Below are positions 5,951 through 9,949 of a stretch of DNA of 9,949 nucleotides, in pieces. The notes beneath the pieces were generated by a model that had not been told where the DNA came from, did not search any database, and saw only the letters and a program-made list of their open reading frames with translations. Position 1 is the stretch's first letter. Each line of letters starts with the position of its first letter. The stretch is from assembly GCA_035536775.1 (NCBI GenBank), contig DATLNM010000042.1, positions 1-9,949 on the forward strand. Reading direction: 5' to 3'. The position numbers were made by a program, and so were the translations under genes. Origin of the DNA: DATLNM01 sp035536775 (GTDB lineage Bacteria; Actinomycetota; CADDZG01; WHSQ01).

Positions 5951-6919
5951 ATGACCCTCGACACGGCTGAAGGTCGCACGGGTCGGAGGAAAGGCCTTCG
6001 TGCCCTGGGGGTTCGCCTTGGAGACCGACCGGCCTTCATTGCCGCCCTTGGGGCCCTGTGCATCGCGTCGTCGGCGATCCTCGTTCGTCTCGCCGACACG
6101 GGTCCCGTGACGGTCGCGGTTTATCGCTGCGTGCTTGCCCTTCCTGTCCTTGGCCTCATCGCACACCTCGAGTCGGCTCGCCTCGGGCCGCTGCCCCGGC
6201 GCGCCCGGACGCTCGCCTGGATCGCGGGCGTCTTCTTCGCGGCGGATCTGATCTTCTGGCACAACGCCATCGAAGCTGTTGGAGCCGGACTCGCGACAGT
6301 GCTCGGCAACCTTCAGGTCCTGCTCGTTGGGTTCGCGGCATGGGCACTTCTCGGCGAACGCCCGCGAGCGACGCTGTTCTGGGCGCTCCCTGTTGTCGTA
6401 TCGGGCGTTGTGCTCATCTCGGGGGTAACCGGTGGGGATACCTACGGAGAGGATCCCGCCCTCGGGGTACTGCTGGGTATCGCGACCTCGATCGCGTACG
6501 CGGCGTTCATCCTCATCCTGCGTCACGGTTCGCAGGATCTGGCGCGCGTAGCGGGCCCATTGACGCACGCAACTTTCGCTGCTGCGGTGTGCACGATCGG
6601 GTACGGGATGGTCACCGGGGAGGTCGACTGGACCCCCGGGTGGGCGTCCATCGGGTGGGTCGCGGTCCTCGCCCTGACCGCCCAGGTGGCCGGGTGGCTG
6701 CTCATCTCGAGATCACTGCCGCGCCTCCCCGCCGCCATCACCTCGGTCATCCTCTTGCTCCAACCTGTGGGCGCGCTGGGTCTCGCCGCGGTCGTGCTCG
6801 GCGAGCGTCCGGGGCCGGCTCAACTCGCCGGCGCTGCGCTCATCCTCGCCGGCGTCATCGTGGCGACCGCAGGGCATAGAGCACGCGCGTCCGCACCGGA
6901 ACCGCGCCCGGCCGTCTAG
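5951..6919 (+). CDS. EamA/DMT-family permease (RhaT-like, ten membrane segments)
   Basis: The protein of about 322 residues is mostly hydrophobic, with roughly ten membrane segments arranged as two EamA repeats. The first repeat starts near AFIAALGALCIASSAILVRLADTGPVTVAVYRC. Each repeat ends with the family signature of a GER(P/R) motif before a final helix: LLGERPRATLFW midway, and VVLGERPGPAQLAGAALILAGVIV near the end. DMT permeases export or import small metabolites such as amino acids, nucleosides or sugars. The substrate cannot be deduced here. I chose ATG 5951. An in-frame TTG at 5942 would add three residues, and neither has a clear ribosome site. A GGAGGAAAGG at 5985-5994 is only followed by an out-of-frame GTG. 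It is divergent from the lipase gene, so shared control is possible but unproven. Confidence 0.9.
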   Translation: MTLDTAEGRTGRRKGLRALGVRLGDRPAFIAALGALCIASSAILVRLADTGPVTVAVYRCVLALPVLGLIAHLESARLGPLPRRARTLAWIAGVFFAADLIFWHNAIEAVGAGLATVLGNLQVLLVGFAAWALLGERPRATLFWALPVVVSGVVLISGVTGGDTYGEDPALGVLLGIATSIAYAAFILILRHGSQDLARVAGPLTHATFAAAVCTIGYGMVTGEVDWTPGWASIGWVAVLALTAQVAGWLLISRSLPRLPAAITSVILLLQPVGALGLAAVVLGERPGPAQLAGAALILAGVIVATAGHRARASAPEPRPAV

Positions 6920-6920
6920 C

Positions 6921-6986
6921 CGCGTGCGCACATGAGTTTGAAGCGCGTGCGCACATGAGTTTTAGCGCGTGCGCCATGGACTTGAA
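6921..6986. repeat. tandem repeat, ~23-base period, between convergent genes
   Basis: The 19-mer CGCGTGCGCACATGAGTTT occurs exactly at 6921-6939 and 6944-6962, a 23-base period. A third, degenerate copy at 6966-6986 reads CGCGTGCGC then CATGGACTTGAA. A CGTGC remnant near 6990 may be a fourth. Each intact copy contains the 8-base palindrome GTGCGCAC (6925-6932, 6948-6955). The array begins two bases after the permease stop and ends just before the hutH stop. It has no T-tract and is not a normal terminator. Confidence 0.85.
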
Positions 6987-6998
6987 TAGCGTGCTCTG

Positions 6999-8519
6999 CT
7001 ACAACGCGGCGCGGGCGACACTCCCGATCTCGCCGGTCGCGACGAGGCTTTCGACCGCGCTTAGCTCGGGCGATACCACCCGGTCCCTTCCGGGTCCTCC
7101 CGCGTGTTGAAGCACGAGGTCGCGTACCGTGCCCGTTGTACGTGCCGCTGCCAAAGGCCTTCGTAGCTCCAGGGCACGTGCCGCACACAGGAGCTCGACC
7201 GCGACGATCCTTCTGAAGTTGTCGATAGAGCGCCGCAGCTTCATCGCCGCCCCCCACCCCATCGAGACGTGGTCTTCCTGCATGGCACTCGTCGGCAGCG
7301 TGTCGGTGCCGGCAGGCACGGCGTTGCGGCGGTTGTCGGCAACCATCGCCGCTTGTGCGTAGTGGGCCAACATCAGCCCTGAGTCGATCCCAGGTTCGTG
7401 CGCGAGGAACGCGGGGAGCCCCTGCGAGCGCGCCGGATCGAGGAGCCGGTCGGTGCGGCGTTCTGCGAGCGCGCCGACGTCGGCGATCGAGATCGCGAGG
7501 AGGTCGAGCGCGGTCGCCAGCGGCGCTCCGTGGAAATTCCCACACGACTCCACCCTGCCGTCGGGGAAGACCATCGGGTTGTCGATTGCGGACTCCAGCT
7601 CTCGTTCGGCGGTGCCCGCCGCGAATCCCAACGCGTCCAGAGCCGCCCCATGTACCTGAGGCGTGCATCGAAGCGAGTAGGCATCCTGGACCCGGGGATC
7701 CCCCACCCTGTGGCTCGCGACGATCGCCGAACCCGCGAGCATCCGGCGCAGGTTCTCGGCGCTTCTCGTCTGCCCGGCTTGCGGTCTCAGTGCGATGAGG
7801 TCTTCTGCAAAGGCCCGGTCCGTGCCGAGTAGCGCCTCGACCGACATCGCGGCCGCGACGTCCGCCACGAACAGCAGCTCTGCGATGTCATGGAGCGCCA
7901 GGACGAGCATTCCCAACATCCCGTCGGTGCCGTTTACGAGGGCGAGGCCTTCCTTCGCGCGCAACGCGATCGGCGCGAGACCGGCACGCGCCAGCGCGTC
8001 CCCACCACTGAGGACCGTTCCGTCGTCGAGCGTCGCGGTTCCCTCTCCGATCAGCACGAGCGCGCAATGGGCCAAAGGTGCGAGGTCACCGCTCGCCCCG
8101 AGCGAGCCGTGTTCGGGGACGACTGGAGTAACTCCGTTGTTGAGCAGCGCCAACATGAGATCGACTATCTCGGGGCGCGCTCCCGAGTACCCCATCGCTA
8201 GGGAACGGGCTCGCAACACCACCATGGCGCGCACTACCTCCCGGGGCACCGGATCCCCCATGCCCGCGGCATGCGAACGCACTAACGAACGCTGCAACTC
8301 CTCGGTGCGCTCCGAGGGGATCGATACAGACGCCAGAGACCCGAATCCCGTCGTGATGCCATAAGCCGGCGTCCCCTGCGAAACGAGCGACGCAACGATG
8401 TTTGCAGAGGTTTGCATCGAGCTCCGAGCACGCTCATCGAGCTCGACCGTCTCGGAACCCCGCGCGACCGCAACGACGTCCTCCTGAGAAAGCCCACGGC
8501 CCGAGATGAGGATCGTCAC
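6999..8519 (-). CDS. hutH: histidine ammonia-lyase
   Basis: This 506-residue protein is full length for HutH, which removes ammonia from L-histidine to give trans-urocanate, the first step of histidine degradation in the cytosol. The MIO prosthetic group forms from Ala142-Ser143-Gly144 in GSLGASGDLAPLAH, at the same numbering as Pseudomonas putida HutH. Other active-site residues are visible: Tyr53 (YGITTGFG), His83 (RSHAAG), Asn196 (LVNGTDG), Tyr281 and Arg284 (DAYSLRC), and Glu415 (MQEDHVSMG). The MQED glutamate and SHAAG favour histidine over tyrosine or phenylalanine as substrate. The start is GTG at 8519. No ribosome site is visible, but TATAGT lies eight bases upstream, so a leaderless or near-leaderless mRNA is likely. 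It is divergent from hutU, with 22 bases between start codons. Confidence 0.96.
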   Translation of the reverse strand: MTILISGRGLSQEDVVAVARGSETVELDERARSSMQTSANIVASLVSQGTPAYGITTGFGSLASVSIPSERTEELQRSLVRSHAAGMGDPVPREVVRAMVVLRARSLAMGYSGARPEIVDLMLALLNNGVTPVVPEHGSLGASGDLAPLAHCALVLIGEGTATLDDGTVLSGGDALARAGLAPIALRAKEGLALVNGTDGMLGMLVLALHDIAELLFVADVAAAMSVEALLGTDRAFAEDLIALRPQAGQTRSAENLRRMLAGSAIVASHRVGDPRVQDAYSLRCTPQVHGAALDALGFAAGTAERELESAIDNPMVFPDGRVESCGNFHGAPLATALDLLAISIADVGALAERRTDRLLDPARSQGLPAFLAHEPGIDSGLMLAHYAQAAMVADNRRNAVPAGTDTLPTSAMQEDHVSMGWGAAMKLRRSIDNFRRIVAVELLCAARALELRRPLAAARTTGTVRDLVLQHAGGPGRDRVVSPELSAVESLVATGEIGSVARAAL

Positions 8520-8541
8520 GACGCGGCACTATATTTCGTGA
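8507..8541 (+). promoter_or_regulatory. hutU promoter (leaderless type), overlapping the hutH promoter
   Basis: On the plus strand TATATT (8530-8535) lies six bases before the GTG of hutU, the spacing expected if the start codon is also the first transcribed base. It shares four bases with the minus-strand -10 of hutH. The -35 region (about 8507-8512, TGAGGA) is weak and lies inside hutH, so an activator or an extended contact might be needed. Confidence 0.55.
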
Positions 8542-8557
8542 GTGCAGCGAACCGTAA
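8520..8557 (-). promoter_or_regulatory. hutH promoter (leaderless type), overlapping the hutU promoter
   Basis: On the minus strand a good -10 element TATAGT (8533-8528) lies eight bases before the GTG of hutH. A fair -35 candidate TTACGG (8557-8552) lies 18 bases further up, inside the first codons of hutU. Transcription starting at about 8521-8519 would give an mRNA with almost no leader, which agrees with the missing ribosome site. Confidence 0.6.
8526..8545. promoter_or_regulatory. dyad GCACT-N10-AGTGC across the hutH/hutU start region (candidate operator)
   Basis: GCACT (8526-8530) and AGTGC (8541-8545) are perfect inverted arms ten bases apart. They flank or overlap both -10 elements and the hutU start codon. 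One bound dimer could control both genes. It does not resemble the proteobacterial HutC operator, and no regulator gene is in view. Five-base arms can arise by chance, so this is tentative. Confidence 0.4.
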
Positions 8558-9949
8558 GGGCGCCTCGAGGTACGACCCTCACCTGTCGCGGCTGGCCACA
8601 GGAGGCAGCGCTGCGGATGCTCATGAACAACCTGGACCCCGACGTCGCCGAACGACCGCAGGATCTCGTCGTCTATGGGGGCACCGGACGCGCCGCTCGC
8701 TCCTGGGACGCGTTCGATGCGCTCGTGCGCACGCTCACGACCCTTGCAGACGACGAGACGATGCTCGTGCAGTCCGGGCAACCCGTGGGCGTCTTCCGAA
8801 CGCACGAATGGGCCCCGCGAGTGCTGATCTCCAATTCGATGCTCGTTCCGGAGTGGGCAAACTGGGAGGAGTTCAGGAGGCTCGAGCACCTCGGGCTGAC
8901 GATGTACGGCCAGATGACCGCGGGCTCGTGGATCTACATCGGAACCCAGGGCATCCTCCAGGGGACCTACGAGTGCTTCGCCGCCATCGCAGAGCGCCGG
9001 TTCGGCGGAACGCTGGCCGGAACCATCACTTTGACGGCCGGCCTCGGTGGCATGGGGGGTGCGCAGCCGCTAGCGATCACCATGAACGAAGGAGTAGCTC
9101 TCTGCATCGAGGTCGATCCGTCTCGGATCGCCCGGCGCCTCGAGACGAAGTACCTCGACGTCGCTGCGGCCTCAATGGACGAGGCCTGCCGGCTCGCAGA
9201 GGAGGCCCGCGCCGAACGTCGGGCGTTATCGATCGGACTGTGTGGGAACGCGGCCGATGTCCTACCTGAGCTCCTGAGACGAGGCATGACGATCGACATC
9301 GTCACCGACCAGACCTCGGCGCACGACCCCCTCGCCTATGTCCCGTCGGGTTTGACCCTCACCGAGGCCGACGAGTTGCGGGTTTCGGAGCCGGAGCACT
9401 ACACGAAGCTCGCTCGCACGTCGATGGCGGTTCACTGCGAAGCGATGGTGGGATTCCTCGATGCGGGGGCCGAGGTATTCGACTACGGCAACAGCTTGCG
9501 CGCCGAGGCGAGGCTCGGGGGGTTCGAGCGGGCATTCGACTACCCGGGATTCGTGCCGGCGTACATCCGGCCGCTGTTCTGCGAGGGTAAGGGGCCGTTC
9601 CGGTGGGCGGCGTTGTCCGGGGATCCGGCCGACATCGCGGCTACGGACGACGCGATGCTGGACCTCTTCCCCGACGACGAGCGCCTCGTGCGCTGGGTCT
9701 CCGAGGCCAGGGAGAAGGTTCACTTCCAGGGACTACCTGCGCGCATCTGCTGGCTCGGGGCCGGGGAGCGCCACAGGGCGGGTTTGCGCTTCAACGAGCT
9801 GGTGGCAGACGGGACCATCTCGGCACCCGTCGTGATCGGGCGCGACCACCTCGACACGGGCAGCGTCGCCTCTCCCTACCGCGAGACCGAGGCGATGAAG
9901 GACGGCTCGGACGCCATCGCCGACTGGCCTGTGCTGAACGCCATGCTCA
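8542..9949 (+). CDS. hutU: urocanate hydratase, 3' end beyond the window
   Basis: The frame runs from GTG 8542 to the window edge, 469 complete codons of an enzyme usually about 550-560 residues long. HutU adds water to urocanate to give imidazolone propionate, the second step of histidine degradation, using tightly bound NAD+ as an electrophile. Visible family blocks are VRAPRGTTL and GWPQEAALRMLMNNLDP at the N-terminus, VYGGTGRAARSWD (about 44-56), QMTAGSWIYIG, the NAD-binding TAGLGGMGGAQP (165-176), DIVTDQTSAHDPL, DYPGFVPAYIRPLFCEGKGP and ARICWLGAGER. Cys403 in the last matches the active-site cysteine of the Pseudomonas enzyme. In-frame TGA at 8539-8541 makes GTG 8542 the first possible start, and homology supports it. 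A later ATG at 8617 would lose conserved residues. No ribosome site precedes it. Confidence 0.97.
   Translation, partial: MQRTVRAPRGTTLTCRGWPQEAALRMLMNNLDPDVAERPQDLVVYGGTGRAARSWDAFDALVRTLTTLADDETMLVQSGQPVGVFRTHEWAPRVLISNSMLVPEWANWEEFRRLEHLGLTMYGQMTAGSWIYIGTQGILQGTYECFAAIAERRFGGTLAGTITLTAGLGGMGGAQPLAITMNEGVALCIEVDPSRIARRLETKYLDVAAASMDEACRLAEEARAERRALSIGLCGNAADVLPELLRRGMTIDIVTDQTSAHDPLAYVPSGLTLTEADELRVSEPEHYTKLARTSMAVHCEAMVGFLDAGAEVFDYGNSLRAEARLGGFERAFDYPGFVPAYIRPLFCEGKGPFRWAALSGDPADIAATDDAMLDLFPDDERLVRWVSEAREKVHFQGLPARICWLGAGERHRAGLRFNELVADGTISAPVVIGRDHLDTGSVASPYRETEAMKDGSDAIADWPVLNAML

Noticed and set aside
5985..6002. Strong Shine-Dalgarno-like GGAGGAAAGG followed by a GTG inside the permease gene
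   Set aside because: The GTG at 6000 is out of frame with the permease; the purine run simply encodes Arg-Arg-Lys-Gly.
5884..6099. Upstream 72-codon extension of the lipase
   Set aside because: The extra residues are Arg-rich, precede a perfect signal peptide and overlap the divergent permease gene.
8617..8619. ATG as the start of hutU with GGAGG upstream at 8601-8605
   Set aside because: The upstream codons encode conserved HutU N-terminal residues (RAPRGTTL and GWPQEAALR), so the longer GTG start at 8542 is required.
8412..9269. A 285-codon plus-strand frame over the hut region
   Set aside because: It is out of frame with hutU, which matches urocanate hydratase along its whole length; the alternative translation is Arg/His-rich noise.

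Overview
This is a G+C-rich bacterial chromosomal segment, most likely actinobacterial (Actinomycetota). Three things point that way. A perfect actinobacterial/mycobacterial-type LexA box (TCGAAC-N4-GTTCGA) sits on the start of a DUF222/13E12-type HNH endonuclease gene. Several genes lack a Shine-Dalgarno and look leaderless with GTG starts. The protein repertoire also fits: an SCP2-like protein and a split-barrel flavin/deazaflavin-type protein behind typA. The exact lineage cannot be fixed from the sequence.

Left end (1-1509): the last ~62 codons of an unrecognised plus-strand gene, a short intergenic stretch, then the LexA box and the DUF222-HNH gene. Middle-left (1535-4343, minus strand): a compact block reading typA (BipA-type translational GTPase), then an SCP2 sterol-carrier-like protein, then a small pyridoxamine-oxidase-like protein. 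Gaps are 48 and 4 bases with no terminator, so this is a probable operon. Its upstream leader holds two strong GC hairpins.

Centre (4344-6919): a ~330-base divergent intergenic region, a 55-residue CxxC/CxxC zinc-ribbon mini-protein, a convergent secreted lipase resembling Candida antarctica lipase B, and a divergent EamA/DMT-family permease. A ~23-base tandem repeat (two identical 19-base cores plus a degenerate third copy) fills the gap between the permease and hutH.

Right end (6999-9949): the first two steps of histidine degradation. hutH (histidine ammonia-lyase, minus) and hutU (urocanate hydratase, plus, cut by the window end) are divergent, with only 22 bases between their GTG start codons. 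Those 22 bases contain overlapping -10 elements for both directions and most of a GCACT-N10-AGTGC dyad. This suggests a shared bidirectional promoter making two leaderless or near-leaderless mRNAs, and it is the most unusual regulatory arrangement in the window. No mobile element, CRISPR array, rRNA or tRNA was seen. Most of the window is housekeeping and catabolic, with interest concentrated in regulatory DNA and the small zinc-ribbon gene.
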